The notes under the pieces are model-generated. The model ran no database searches. It was not told the DNA's origin and saw nothing but the letters and a program-made list of their open reading frames with translations. A stretch of DNA of 64,000 nucleotides from Chionoecetes opilio (taxonomy: Eukaryota > Arthropoda > Malacostraca > Decapoda > Majidae). Positions 31,820 through 42,717 of the stretch are shown piece by piece (within the stretch, counting starts at the first letter, position 1; each line of letters starts with the position of its first letter). The DNA lies in contig JACEEZ010001812.1 in NCBI GenBank assembly GCA_016584305.1, positions 124,001 to 188,000 on the forward strand, in the 5' to 3' direction. A program made the translations under genes and the position numbers.

Positions 31820-32560
31820 TCACAGCCCTCAAACTTCCCTCATACCTTCCTTCACACCCTTCATCAAACTTTCCCTATTACCCCTTATACTTTCCCTCAC
31901 ATCCATCATACATTTCCTCACATCCCTAAAACATTCCCTCACACTCATATCCCTTATACCTTCCCTCATAAAGCTCACTATAGTCTATTTTATTTAATAT
32001 GGTCAAAATTCCCAGTGGTCACGTGCTATTATGTAGTGAGGATAGTGTGTTTGGTAGTGATAATGATACGAGTAACCTGTACACATGATGGCCATTGAGT
32101 GCACCAATCAGCTGCCCCGTAGAAAATGGAGGAAAGGCAGGGGGCGTGGTCTCCTTACTGCATTTTGACCATATTAAATAAAATAGACTATAATATATCC
32201 ACTAATAATCCAGGATAATCAAATCCTTCACACCTTCTGGCATAAATCTCATACCCTCCTTCAGACCCTTCATACTTCCCTTAAACCCCTAAAAGCCTCC
32301 CTCATATATTTTTTCATACCTTACTCCACACCCCTCATACCTTCCCTTAAAGTCCTCATACCTTTCCTCATACCCTTAAAACCTCCCCCCATACTTTTTC
32401 TCATCCCCTACATTCCCTTGTTCACACCCCTTATACCTTCCTTCACACCTTTCATATCTTCCCTCACGTATTCCAAACCTTCCCTCACACCCCTAAAACT
32501 TTCCTTTAGCTATTCCCCTCAAAAATACCCTATCCCTCATACTCTTAAAGTAATCGTCCA
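31820..32560 (+). repeat. Pyrimidine-rich degenerate tandem repeat
   Basis: Irregular array of about 20-bp units of the type CATACCTTCCCTCACACCCC, with strong C/T strand bias. It is interrupted by the MITE at 31979-32192. The same repeat reappears at 33915-34090. Confidence 0.8.
31979..32192. mobile_element. 214-bp MITE with perfect 31-bp TIRs
   Basis: 31979-32009 (TATAGTCTATTTTATTTAAT...) is the exact reverse complement of 32162-32192. The outermost TA may be the target duplication. No coding capacity. It interrupts the pyrimidine-rich array. Confidence 0.92.
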
Positions 32561-32875
32561 AATATTTCATCATTCCTGATTAATGTAGTCAAAATATAGC
32601 CATTATAAAATATATCAACAATATGTTGTCACGTTTTGCATCCAGTCGGCCGTTTTTAAATAATCCGCAATCAAAATCTGCTAATTCCCCGAGCTTCCAA
32701 AACGCTCCTGACGACTAGCAGACGAGGCACCCTGGCTCAGTGACATCACAAAAGGTAGTCCCTTCCCCCCGCGGTAATCCAGAAGCACGTAAACACAGAA
32801 ATAAATATAGTAGTACTACTTGAAGAATTTGGGTGTTTCAGATTTTTTTTTTTTGCGATATGGCATATACATGTA

Positions 32876-32945
32876 CAGGAGAACCTCATTTAACCGGCAT
32901 TTAAAACAACGGCAGCCTCAAAACAACGGCACTAATCGACCCAGG

Positions 32946-32983
<38 letters not shown>

Positions 32984-33575
32984 CTCCGGGCCTCCAGCAG
33001 GGAGGACCACGGGCTAGCTTGAGCTCGTCAGAGAGATCCTGTGAAAAAAGAGAGGAGAGTGTTCGTACTGCTGGCGTGTGACACGAGGACTAGCTTGTCC
33101 ATCCTGACGAGGAGTGTGGGGCACTCAGCAGGATAACCCAGGCATTAATTAGGTATAATTATTTCAAAAACTGAGAAAATCAGCAGAAATTTAGTTCAAA
33201 TTTGGCGGGGTACGCAGGGTTGGCAACCCTTTCATCCCTTCCACTGGTAAACTCTGGAACTCTCTTCCTGTTTCTATTTTTCCACTTTCCTATGACTTAC
33301 ATCTTTTCAAAAGAAGAGTAACAAGACACCTCCCGAACAAAATTGGCTCACCCCTCTTTTTTATTTTATTCTCTTACTTGTATTCTTTTTAGGGACTGCC
33401 AACTAAGCGGGCTTTGTGTTACCCATTTTTGTTGTGCCCTTGGCCAGTTCCTTTGATGTATAAAAAAAAAAGGGATTTTGGGCGATTCCATATGAGTAAC
33501 TCTCAAAACAACGGCAAAATGAGTTATCCGGCATGCGCTCCCCCCCGAGGGTGCCGGATAAACGAGGTTTTCTTG
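32876..33575. mobile_element. TA-flanked pogo-like MITE (family H) with nested LINE
   Basis: Ends CAGGAGAACCTCATTTAACC and the inverse of CAAGAAAACCTCGTTTATCC, bordered by TA. The motif AACAACGGCA recurs near both ends. An internal T-run lies at 32948-32983. A jockey-like LINE 3' end (33220-33473) is inserted in it. No transposase. Confidence 0.8.
33220..33473 (+). mobile_element. Jockey-like LINE 3' end fragment
   Basis: Plus strand: CCACTGGTAAACTCTGGAAC, ...CAACTAAGCGGGCTTTGTGT, GTGCCCTTGGCCAGTTCC, then an A-run. Encodes only the ORF2 C-terminus. Nested in MITE H. Confidence 0.9.
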
Positions 33576-33649
33576 TACTTGCATCCTTTATGGGTGCAGC
33601 AAGAAAGCTGTGCCTTTCCAGAGAGCTTGGCACCCGTTTCCGATCGATA

Positions 33650-33915
33650 CGGCCACGAGAAAGAAGTGGAGAATGTTTGAGCGCCGGGGAGAGGCAGGCT
33701 GTGTGCTGCAGTCTGTCAGCCTCCCGGGACATCATCAGCAAGCTTCGCGTGGCGGCTGGAACAAGGCTGATTTTTTTTGCGCGCTTTTTACAAAAGTCGT
33801 GGTTTTACGAAAATAAGGCGTGGAAATAAATATTTTTTTGTGGATTAGGTATTTTGAATGAATATTCAACATACTTATGCAAAGAAAAAATGGGTCTGGA
33901 CGATTACTTTAATAC
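33650..33915 (+). repeat. Dispersed unclassified repeat, copy 2
   Basis: Similar to 10005-10295 in the same orientation, from CATCATCAGCAAGCTTCGCG to CATACTTATGCAAAGAAAAA and TGGGTCTGGACGATTACTTT. Confidence 0.65.
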
Positions 33916-34090
33916 TTTCCCTCCCACCCTTCAGACCTTTCTACTCAACCTTCATAACTTCCAACACTTCATTCTTTCACTCATACCTTCACTCATACAT
34001 TCCCTCATATCTCTCATACCTTCCCTCACACCCTTTAAACCTTCCTTCACAGCCTTCATACCTTCCATTACTCTCCTCATTGACACACCC
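33915..34090 (+). repeat. Pyrimidine-rich degenerate tandem repeat, second block
   Basis: CATACCTTCCCTCACACCC-type units as at 31820-32560. Confidence 0.75.
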
Positions 34091-34418
34091 GGAAACTCCT
34101 CCAGTCACCCGCTTAACTCAAATCCAAACAAATACAAAACGTGTTTACTGCTTGTGATTTTAACATATCATGCAATTCATTCAGAGTCACAGATTGTAAG
34201 TTGCAAGAATGTGCTGTGCTGATCATGGTTAACCTCAATCCTTTAAATAATCCAATGCATGAATGATGTTCTTGTATGTCTCTGATGTCTAGCTACTATT
34301 ACATATTATTATCATAATTACTATTATTACAGATCTTTGTAGTTCATATTTCTACTTTAATACTACCTCATGAAAGAAAGAGAACATAGCACTTACCATT
34401 TAAGAGGCTGGTGTGGTG

Positions 34419-34527
34419 CTAAATGTTGGAGTCATGGTGGCGATAAGGATCCATGTGGATGTGCTGCATGAATCTGGCATCAGGGAAGTTCCGTGCTTTA
34501 TCGCTAGCAACTACATGACCCTCTGCC
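34419..34527 (-). CDS. Mucin-like membrane protein gene, last exon
   Basis: Minus-strand exon after the acceptor TACTGACCCACAG. One base completes an Arg codon started in the previous exon; 35 codons then reach TAG at 34421-34419. Peptide: AEGHVVASDKARNFPDARFM, QHIHMDPYRHHDSNI. This is the end of the cytoplasmic tail, with a His-rich C-terminus. I recognise no tail motif with confidence. Confidence 0.65.
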
Positions 34528-34614
34528 CTGTGGGTCAGTAACAAGTGTTAAAAACATAACCAAGTATAGTAGTAAATTAATGACTGTCAGCTATATTATA
34601 TTTTCACGTACTAC

Positions 34615-34751
34615 CTTTTACTGCGTTTGGGTTTAAGGCCTGAGCGTTTTGTCCATGGCCGAATGAGGGCCATTGTCAGGCCTGTCAGCACCACAACAAA
34701 CAGGAGGGAAAGCATGACGATAGTGACCACTGTCTCCACATTCTCGTCAGC
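34615..34751 (-). CDS. Mucin-like membrane protein gene, transmembrane exon
   Basis: Acceptor GTCACTCCTCCCTCAG, donor AAAAG|GTAGTA. Phase 0 in, phase 2 out, matching both neighbours. Peptide: ADENVETVVTIVMLSLLFVV, VLTGLTMALIRPWTKRSGLK, PKRSKR. About 22 hydrophobic residues form one membrane segment. They are followed by a strongly basic stop-transfer stretch, giving an outside N-terminus and inside C-terminus. Confidence 0.75.
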
Positions 34752-34923
34752 CTGAGGGAGGAGTGACAAAAGAAAGAGCTTGATGACAGTTGAAAGAATT
34801 TGTATTTTCTTTTTGACAAGAAACATAGTGAACAACTGGTAGACTAGGTTCACAGTCTAATCACAAGCTCTCGCAAGGAAACTAAGGTTACTTATAAAAT
34901 AGAAAAGAACAAGTATCATTCTA

Positions 34924-36307
34924 CAGTCGGCGCAAAGGTTATTCTTTACACTAAGAGAAATGGGACAATAAAATGTGAAAGAATTTTTTTTGCATTTATT
35001 ATCTCTTCATGCACAAACTCAGTATTTAGTCATGTGCCCTTCACCTATACTAATTTCTCCAATCTTGTAGGCATGGATCTAGCGAGATTCTCAAAGTTCT
35101 TCAGGGCCTCTTGCAGGTCTTTGATATTGCTTGGTCGTGATGCCTGCACTTTCTTTTTCATGTGGCTCCAGGCATTCTCGATCAGATTCAGGTCTGGGGA
35201 ATTGCCAGGCCACTCCAAAACATTGATCTTGTGCTCCTTCAGGAAGTTCTTAACAGCCAGGGACCTATGGGCAGGGGCACCATCATGCATGAAATGCACA
35301 CATTCATGGATATGAAAAAACGGGAGCAGATGTTCCTTCGAAACCTCAATGTAATTGTTGCCCCTCATAGTTACATTCTTTGGTAGGAAGTAGATACCTC
35401 CCCTGCCTCTATTTCCACTGAATGAGCCCCACACCATGATGCTATCCAGGTGCTTGACGGTCTTGACTGTGAACCTTGGGTCGTATCGGGACACACTTTT
35501 GGGGTGACCGACGAGCTTTGAGGCGCCTTTAACCAGCTGGAAGGTGCTCTAATCGCTGAACATGACCTCTTTCCAGTCGTCAGTAGTCCAATCCTTATAT
35601 TTTTTACAGAAAAGCAGCCTCATCTTCCGCATGGCATCTGTCAGCAAGGGTTTCTTGGCGGCACGGCGAGAGGGTACATTCAGGTCTTTCTGCAGTCTAT
35701 GTTGGATCGGATCGTACGGATGGCAATGTCCTGAAGTAGCTTTGGGTGTTTTTTCTGAAGTTCTGAGGCTGTTATTGAGGGGTCAGACATTACTTCCCTC
35801 TTTAATATCTTATCTGTCCTCGGTGAAGTCTTCCTTTTTCCTCCTGAGCCATTTTCCTCATGGGAATCATGCAAGGCTGCAATGTTGCAGCTGACCATTT
35901 GACCAGGTAGATAGCCTGTCTGAACACCTTCAATTCAGCTGCTACACGAATTGCTGACATGCCCTGCTCTAATATGATCAAAGCACGTGTCTTCTCCTAC
36001 ATGTTGAGCTTTTTACGAAGCATTATGAGCATGGTGGTTGGATTTATGGGGGGGCGAAGTCAGGGCTCGAGTAGAAAAAATGTCCCTCTGATGTAACGTA
36101 ACTTCGCCCCTTCCTGTCTGAGCTCTCGTGGCTCACTGAAGCAAGCTGAGTCAGTGCGTGGCGTGGGTAGGTATGCAAAGAGTTGTCACATAACCACAAG
36201 CCTAGCCCATTATTTGTTGCTCGGTAACGGACATAAAACTTTCCACGGATTTTCATGTAAAGATTTTCATTGCGGAAATGGTGTAAATATTTCCTTTGCG
36301 GCCACTG
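34924..36307 (-). mobile_element. Tc1-like DNA transposon, full length, dead
   Basis: The left end CAGTCGGCGCAAAGGTTATT and the inverse of the right end CAGTGGCCGCAAAGGAAATA are related TIRs; both outer borders are TA. Length about 1.38 kb is normal for Tc1/mariner. It holds a minus-strand transposase pseudogene and sits in the 9.3 kb intron of the mucin-like gene. Confidence 0.85.
35045..36023 (-). pseudogene. Tc1-like transposase (DDE), inactivated
   Basis: Starts MLRKKLNM, then a stop codon, then the paired-like helix-turn-helix KTRALIILEQGMSAIRVAAE, LKVFRQAIY. Next is a frameshifted linker (TSPRTDKILKREVMSDPSIT, ASELQKKHPKLL). The catalytic domain shows VMFSD followed by a stop where Glu is expected. 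It continues VKHLDSIMVWGSFSGN, the second Asp in FMHDGAPAHRS, and the third acidic residue in WPGNSPDLNLIENAWSHMKK (DD34E pattern). About 326 codons, the normal family length. Two nonsense codons and frameshifts make it inactive. Confidence 0.88.
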
Positions 36308-36344
36308 TATATATATATATATGTATATACATATATGACCACTA

Positions 36345-36977
36345 GGGTAGAGCGAAAATGACAGTTTTTGCAACTTTTTCTGTGATTCGTTTGGAATAGT
36401 GGGGTAATTGTGCGAAATGGAGTTATATTCGTGTAAAAAATAATTTAAGTCTCTGCGAAATTTTTTTAAGGTGCCCCAAAGATGTCAAAGATTTGGTTTT
36501 ATGACAAAAAATATGTAATTATCATAATATATAAAAATATATTTTTGTTTCTGAATATTTTGTTGGAATAGCATGAAAAGTGTTCACGAACTCATGCTTT
36601 TGAATATAAATTTTTTACAAACTTTCTACGCAGATTTTTTGAGGTGCCCCAGAGGGATGGAAAATCTAATTTATTCGAAAAAATGAGTTTTTTTAATACA
36701 TTGAATATATTTGTTTGATTCGAATTTAATTATTCCAACACTACTAAGATAGATTGGAGTGACCCATATACTTCAAAATAAAAGAAGGCATCAACCCACA
36801 CACTTCCACCAGAACAACGTCACAGCTGCATTTCTGCCTTCACACCGCTATCATTCATGGTGTTTGGGCCACCTCTAAATATTAATAGATTGGTTTCATA
36901 CTTTTTTGTGCACACGTTAGGGTCATTCTGCAGCATATTTTCGGTATTCCGATCTAATAAAAGTAACTTGAAAACAA

Positions 36978-37020
<43 letters not shown>

Positions 37021-37163
37021 TATTTTCGATTTTATCAGCACTTGGGGCACCTGAAGATATTGGATTAGACACGTGAAACTTTTATAACTTTAATTTGGAT
37101 TACATTGGCACATTTTCCCAACTATTCCGAGTCATTTATAAAAAAAAGTTTTTCGCTCCACCC
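36345..37163. mobile_element. TA-flanked MITE with GAGGTGCCCC motifs
   Basis: Ends GGGTAGAGCGAAAATGACAG and the inverse of GGGTGGAGCGAAAAACTTTT, each bordered by TA. The motif AGGTGCCCCA occurs twice and its inverse TTGGGGCACCT once. Contains a T-run at 36980-37017. No ORF. Confidence 0.8.
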
Positions 37164-37167
37164 TAAT

Positions 37168-37416
37168 GACCACGCGCTAATGGGTTACTCAACATGCAAT
37201 TTTAAATTGTTTCATTAGTCATTTATAAACTATCAATGATCGTAGAGCTACCATTCAAGTCTATTTACTCTTGTGTAATTTTTTTACCTTTACCAAAGAA
37301 AATACAATCTTATTTAATATCACTTTATAAATAACTTTAATGATACATATCTCAGTCAAAGATGTGACAAATGAAACGAATTAAAATTGTATATTGAGTA
37401 ACCCACTAGCGCGTGG

Positions 37417-37418
<2 letters not shown>
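37168..37418. mobile_element. 250-bp MITE with ~50-bp TIRs
   Basis: GACCACGCGCTAATGGGTTA at the left and its near-exact inverse at 37370-37418, about 50 bp each. A third copy of the end lies at 37520-37562 (GTATATTAAGTAACCGATTA). It is bordered by (TA)n on the right. Confidence 0.8.
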
Positions 37419-37504
<86 letters not shown>

Positions 37505-37585
37505 TTCTCTCGCTTGGAACGAATTCAAATTGTATATTAAGTAACCGATTAGTGCGTGGTAACACATCTCTCTCTCTCTCTCTCA
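37419..37585. repeat. (TA)n and (CT)n microsatellites
   Basis: Pure TA 37419-37496, a T-run, a MITE-end relic, then (CT) 37566-37585. Confidence 0.9.
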
Positions 37586-37601
37586 TTATATAATACTAGT
37601 A

Positions 37602-38240
37602 CACACAAACCGCATTTTCCCGGACTAATAGGGGGGAGCACTGGTCCGGGAATCGCAACAGTCACTTTTGCGTCCGCTGAGCATGCTGCCACCTGGCGGT
37701 AGGCAGCAGAAAGTGTTCAATAGTCTCAAGAGACGTTCCTGCACCAGGGGCAGTGGGGGTCAGGGGATTAACGGAGGCTGTGCAGGTGAACCGTGAGTGT
37801 CGTGTGCCCAAATGTAAACAATACGAACGCTGAGCATGCTGCCACCTGGCGGGAGGCAGCAGAAAGTGTTCAATAGTCTCAAGAGACGTTCCTGCACCAG
37901 GGGCAGTCGGGGTCAGGGGACTAACGGAGGCGGTGCAGGTGAACCGTGAATCGTGTGTCCAAATGTAAACAATACGACCGCTGAGGATGCTGCCACCTGG
38001 CGGGAGGCAGCAGAAAGTGTTCAATAGTCTCAGAGATGTTCCTGCACCAGGGGCAGTGGGAGTCAGGGGACTGACGGAGGCTGTGCAGGTGAACCGTGAG
38101 TGTCGTGTGCCCAAATGTAAACAATACAACCGCTGAGCATGCTGCTACCTGGCGGGAGGCGCGGACACTGACCAGGGGTGACAGGAGACGCTCGGACCGC
38201 CGGACAACTTTGTTAATTTACGAACAGGACCAGGCATTTC

Positions 38241-38276
<36 letters not shown>

Positions 38277-38369
38277 AGTCTGGGACTCGGACATATCCCC
38301 GGACCTCGGATTTTGTCCGGCAAATCCGATATCCGGGATATGGAGGTCCGGGAAATCGAGGTTTGTGTG
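37602..38369 (-). mobile_element. TA-flanked DNA transposon, family D copy 3
   Basis: Same ends as copy 1 in opposite orientation, TA on both sides. Four motif-bearing units occupy most of it (37685, 37838, 37989 and 38141, reverse strand, spacing 151-153 bp). An A-run lies at 38246-38273. The LINE-derived tail is lost. Confidence 0.85.
37685..38155 (-). repeat. Four tandem ~153-bp units with CTCF-like motifs
   Basis: Units as in 15282-15740, inverted. GCTGCCACCTGGCGG starts at 37685, 37838 and 37989. The fourth, at 38141, is GCTGCTACCTGGCGG. Confidence 0.85.
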
Positions 38370-38697
38370 TATATTATAAGTATCATACTACATAAAATAT
38401 TATATTAGTTCATATATTATCATAGTTTATATATGATATGCTAATTATATTCAATCGGACCCCCACGGCCCATGGGAAGTGTACGATGGAGGGCCGCTTG
38501 AATTTTGCTCAGAGGCTCACCAGAGGGCCGCTCTGATGTAGAACATATGACTATTTTCCGCTGTTAAATTAACTGATTGAGGAATATTTCTGGTTATACT
38601 TTCTAAGCATATTGCAGATATAGTTTTAAGGGGTGTTGCACAACCCATTAGCCGATTAATAGACTAATGTGCTGTTCAACACTTAAAAACATTACTA

Positions 38698-39446
38698 CAC
38701 GCAACCCTTATTTTCCCGGACCTCCATTTCCCGGATATCGGATTTGCCAGTCAAAATCTGAGGTCCGGGGGTTTGTCAGAGTCCCGGACAAATGCCTGGT
38801 CCAGTCCGTAAATCAACAAAGTTGTCCGGCGGTCCGAGCGTCTCCCGTCATCCCTGGTCAGTGTTCGCGCCTCCCGCCAGGTGGCAGCATGCTCAGCGGT
38901 CGTATTGTTTACATTTGGGCACAAGACACTCACGGTTCACCTGCACCGCCTCTGTCAGTCCCCTGACCCTCACTGCCCCTGGTGCAGGAACGTCTCTGAG
39001 ACTATTGAACACTTTCTGTTGCAATGTCCGTGCTTCCACTTCCACCATGTAGTGCTACGCCCTCAACTCCTCACACTGAAAGTCGCCACCTTTGACCTGC
39101 CCACCCTGCTGGCGGCAGCTGGCGTCCACCCCTCCCGGCAACACGCTGTCATCCACCTTACCTGTGCCTTCCTGAGGAAGACAGGTCAACTACAGCGCCT
39201 GTGATAGCATCATAGGACAGCACCAGGGCTCATAGTATTCCCCAAGGGATCCTCGCAGCCCTAAAAACAACAACAAAGTGACGTAAAAGTCCGCGGCGGG
39301 GTAGTTGATATTGGTGGTTGCCGGACAGCAAATACTAGAGTAGGATAAACGTCCGGGGGTGGGTAATGGCCTCGGACTGTTGCGATTCCCGACGTTTGCG
39401 GTTCCCGGACCAGTGCTCACCCCTATTAGTCCGGGAAAACGAGGGT

Positions 39447-39448
<2 letters not shown>
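38698..39448 (+). mobile_element. TA-flanked DNA transposon, family D copy 4
   Basis: Ends CACGCAACCCTTATTTTCCC and the inverse of CAACCCTCGTTTTCCCGGAC, TA on both sides. A single motif-bearing unit (38874-38888) is followed by the most intact captured LINE C-terminus. This copy probably represents the state before unit amplification. Confidence 0.85.
38881..39204 (+). pseudogene. Captured non-LTR ORF2 C-terminal (zinc-knuckle) fragment
   Basis: The frame reads VHLHRLCQSPDPHCPWCRNV, SETIEHFLLQCPCFHFHHVV, LRPQLLTLKVATFDLPTLLA and ends RKTGQLQRL at TGA. CPWC...H...C spacing is the CxxC-x-H-x4-C finger found after the RT domain in R1/I-type and related LINE proteins. Here it is bounded by the ends of a DNA transposon and has no RT. 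So it is a captured fragment carried by family D. In the other copies the region just before the second Cys is where the 153-bp unit repeats. Confidence 0.65.

Positions 39449-39527
<79 letters not shown>
39449..39527. repeat. (TA)n microsatellite
   Basis: About 39 TA units directly at the right end of family D copy 4. Confidence 0.95.
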
Positions 39528-39530
<3 letters not shown>

Positions 39531-39566
39531 ATATGCTTAGAAAGTTTAACCTGAAATATTCCTGTC

Positions 39567-40731
39567 GTTATCCAGTAATACGATGAAAAGGAGATCATAT
39601 ATTGCTACGGACATTGTTTATTTCATAACAAAAACCTTTTCGTTTTTGTTTTTACATGGGGGTGTGGAACAGCCATGTAGAAGGATAGGATGCGGCGAGC
39701 CACATAACAACATCCACCTACTTCTGCGCTTTACCACTAACTGAGATCACTGACTCACTCACTCTCCCAAAGCGGCCGAGGAATTCCTAAAAAAACGTGT
39801 CGTACTGCAATTATTTATAGTATTCAGTCTATTTCGTTATAATGAAGAATTGAAAACATGTTAACTAAGTTCTCATTATGTTATTGACTGGTTAAGGGTG
39901 ACACTGTAGGCCTTTTGTGATTATTAACCCTTTGTATTGGCTATCATACGTCTTGCAGTTTAGTGCATTGATGACTGCAAAATAATTTTAAATAATATTC
40001 TATTCTAATTGATGATATTATCCATTTTAACTCAATCATCTACATATATTCTTTATTAGGTGTCCCATTGGGTATTGATATATGTTGATGATATGTTGTA
40101 AGTTATTGAAACAAGGGACAATATGACCCTGTCTGCTATCCCGTATCTTTGCTCGGTTAATAAACTGTTATTTCTATATGATACTGTACACACTATAGAC
40201 TCTAACTGATAACGTGTTCCATGTAAACTCCTTCCTATGTGTCTCATCTTTATTTCTATGTATCTCTGGGTGTTGCTGATTAAGCTGGAAATATTTGAAA
40301 TAAACTGAAATATGATAATTTAAACTATTATAAAAACTTATATAACAATATTTAATAGCTTGAATAGGCTTAATAATAGTGATGGTACCGATATTGAGAT
40401 ACTATGTATATTACTGTGTTAATATATATAATATAAAAGGAATATTTCCCACTTTCAAATACGCACCAGCGGGCCATCGGAGGGTTTACGTAAAGATGCC
40501 GCTGCTTGTCACAACTGATGTATTACTGCATCAAGATAATCATATAACTGTTGTTTCAAAATGTTTATACATAGAAATATTCAATTCTTCAAATTCTGTA
40601 ATATGATTTTGAATATAGTAAAATTTCCCGTCTGAAAATACACCAGCGGGTCTTCGGAGGGCTGTCGGAGGAAAATTTGCCGCTGGGCCGCCGTTCGCCG
40701 CTCTAATGCCTACGTTGGCCCGCCGGTGATG
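39567..40731. other. Intronic, no gene recognised
   Basis: AT-rich stretch inside the large intron of the mucin-like gene. A motif pair (CACCAGCGGGCCATCGGAGG near 40465 and CACCAGCGGGTCTTCGGAGG near 40641) suggests an uncharacterised short element. Nothing else is supported. Confidence 0.4.
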
Positions 40732-41000
40732 GTTAGCTGGGGTAGTGGCTAGCGCTACGAATCTGCGGACCTTGGTTTGAATCCCGGCCAGGGCAAGTCA
40801 GCAACCAGTCCAAACAGCTGTTCATTCTCCCTTTCGGAGTTGATAAATGGGTACCTGGAGAAACCTGGGGAAGGTAACTGGCAACCCGGATGTCACACTA
40901 ATCTTGTATGGTTGGGGTTGTCATCTACCACAGGCTCAAAGACTAATGCGACGGAGATGAGCACCGAGGCCACGCACAGCATAGCATAATAGCATATGCC
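40732..41000 (+). mobile_element. Second class of tRNA-derived SINE
   Basis: A box-like TGGGGTAGTGGCTAGCG and B box GGTTTGAATCC spaced as in a tRNA. The body includes GTCAGCAACCAGTCCAAACA, AACCTGGGGAAGGTAACTGG and GCCACGCACAGCATAGCATA. It differs from the abundant SINE and from the tRNA-Val SINE. Source isotype not determined. Confidence 0.7.
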
Positions 41001-41175
41001 CCTATCTATCTTTACCTTATGTCAACTCACGACCGTGTACGTATTGGTGTCTATGCTATTTCATATGTGTTTTGTGTTATGTTTTGTAGGGTTTATGCTA
41101 TTTTACTTGTGTTTTGTGTTCTGTTTAGGTGATGGTCTTATTTAGTATCAGGTGTATAAGCCTTATAATAAGGAA

Positions 41176-41270
41176 GGGAGCCTGCATGGGGACTCGCGCG
41201 TGGTGACCCTGGGAATGGCGTCATAGGGTGGGCGAGGCGAAGCGCCCTCCTGCGTATGCCCCGAATGATT
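41176..41270 (+). mobile_element. LINE 3' end fragment
   Basis: GCCTGCATGGGGACTCGCGC, GTGGTGACCC, GGGCGAGGCGAAGCGCC and CCGAATGATTGAT match the 3' end of the LINE at 2127-2912. Confidence 0.85.
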
Positions 41271-41434
41271 GATATAAGCGTATGCTAATTATAGTTAGCT
41301 TTAGGTGAAGGGACCATTAGTGTTTTTCACCTCCAGGTGATGGTCTGTTGAATTAATATAATAAGCTATTTTTGCACAATCTTTCCTTCCATCATGCAAG
41401 TACCAACTACAAGGTTATTGACTATACAAAGCGC

Positions 41435-41540
41435 CACCACACCAGGACGAACTAGGTGGACTCGAACCGCTGACCGAATGCAGGGTCTCTACACTCGGGC
41501 CGCGCGCTCTACCACCAGGCCACCCTGGCGGGTAAATAGT
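41435..41540 (-). mobile_element. tRNA-like SINE head inserted in transposase gene
   Basis: Minus strand shows A box-like TGGCCTGGTGGTAGAGCG and B box GGTTCGAGTCC with tRNA-like spacing. The anticodon arm is not convincing as a functional tRNA. It lies exactly where the helix-turn-helix reading frame of 41541-41682 breaks. Confidence 0.6.
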
Positions 41541-41682
41541 CGTAAAGTGTGCTTCTTGGAACCCCATATTTTTCAGCAGCTTTCCTCATAGAGCTTCCAC
41601 TTTCCTTTACTTCAGTAAAAGCAGACGGCAGAGCAGCTTCATCTCTCTCCCTGTTCGTTTTCTTCTTATATTTCCTCCCCAT
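41541..41682 (-). pseudogene. psq-type HTH N-terminus of a Tigger/jerky-like transposase
   Basis: Minus strand from ATG at 41682: MGRKYKKKTNRERDEAALPS, AFTEVKESGSSMRKAAEKYG, VPRSTLYDYL. The SMRKAAEKYGVPRSTLYDYL segment is a classic psq helix-turn-helix (A-x-x-Y-G-V-P-R-S-T-L). It ends where the SINE at 41435-41540 begins; no DDE domain follows. It is a different family from the HTHs at 4413 and 42460. Confidence 0.8.
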
Positions 41683-42459
41683 GATGGCTGGTGGGTGTCT
41701 GAAACAAAGGAAACAAGTTGTTTTAAATGTTGAATCATTAATATGTTATACTCAAATTAGAAATTAACGTGATATTATTAATAATATTTAATATATAAAG
41801 ACACTATACTGTACTACTAAACACATTTAAACATAGAAATGATAAATATGTACTCCCAGGTTAATAATAACCATTCTGTTTCACTTAAGTGTTCATAACA
41901 TACATGCTTCAAAGAATAATTTCATGATGTAATTGCTTAGTGATGTTCGGACAATGACGAACCATCTCCCTCATCAAATGTCCGAATCATCCCAACACTA
42001 TAAAACATATAGATGGCTACACTCGACTTCCAAACACCAGAGGTAAGCATTCGTATTTTAGGGTAATATCTTCGTTAGGCATCACTGTTTCACCATAATA
42101 ATACACAATCTGATACTTGTCATATTCATGGAGGTATAGCTTACAACACACATGCAAAATATAACATAAAAGATGCAAAAAACATAAAAACTTACCTGCA
42201 TCAAAAAGTATGGCGCCAGCGGCTTCGTTGTCCCGCGTGGTCCTGGTAAACAAAGTCTCGCATTTTCACGTCAGATCTCGCGGCGCTAGGTCCCATACAT
42301 TTTTCAGGGAATGCAAAGTCCGGACCATCCAACCGTCCGAATTATCACCGCTCTCTCCTACCCAAAATCAGCTGTATGCTCACGCTTCCAAGAGAAAACA
42401 GGCATTCCTTTTCATTTATTTGCCATAATTGTTAAAATCTGCTGCTGTATAGCCCCATC

Positions 42460-42717
42460 ATGGATTCGGCGAATAAAAGAAGTGGTGTAACACGCAAACA
42501 TCGCTCGTTGTCGATTGCAGAGAAAGTTGAACTGTTAAAAAAAACTTGATAGTGGTGTGTCTGTGCGAAGTGTTTGTGAAATGTACGGCATTGGGTCTTC
42601 AACAGTCTATGATATAAAAAAACAGAAAGAAAAAGTGCTAAATTTCTTTACTGACACTGGATCAAAAAAGCAGATGTTTGTAAGGAAGTCAATGACAGAA
42701 GGAAAAAGTTCTGATCT
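42460..42717 (+). pseudogene. Tigger/CENP-B-like transposase N-terminal fragment
   Basis: ATG at 42460: MDSANKRSGVTRKHRSLSIA, EKVELLKK; then an extra A in an A-run shifts the frame. It continues LDSGVSVRSVCEMYGIGSST, VYDIKKQKEKVLNFFTDTGS. This is the psq helix-turn-helix plus linker found at the start of Tigger and jerky-related proteins. The core is missing. A frameshift and TAA at 42718 end it. Confidence 0.8.

Larger units (their letters stand above)
38579..39566. repeat. Inverted repeat flanking family D copy 4
   Basis: About 38 bp at 38579-38616 (AGGAATATTTCTGGTTATAC...) recurs inverted at 39528-39566 (...GCTTAGAAAGTTTAACCTGA). They may be arms of a larger element into which family D copy 4 and a (TA)n run were inserted. 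Confidence 0.6.
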
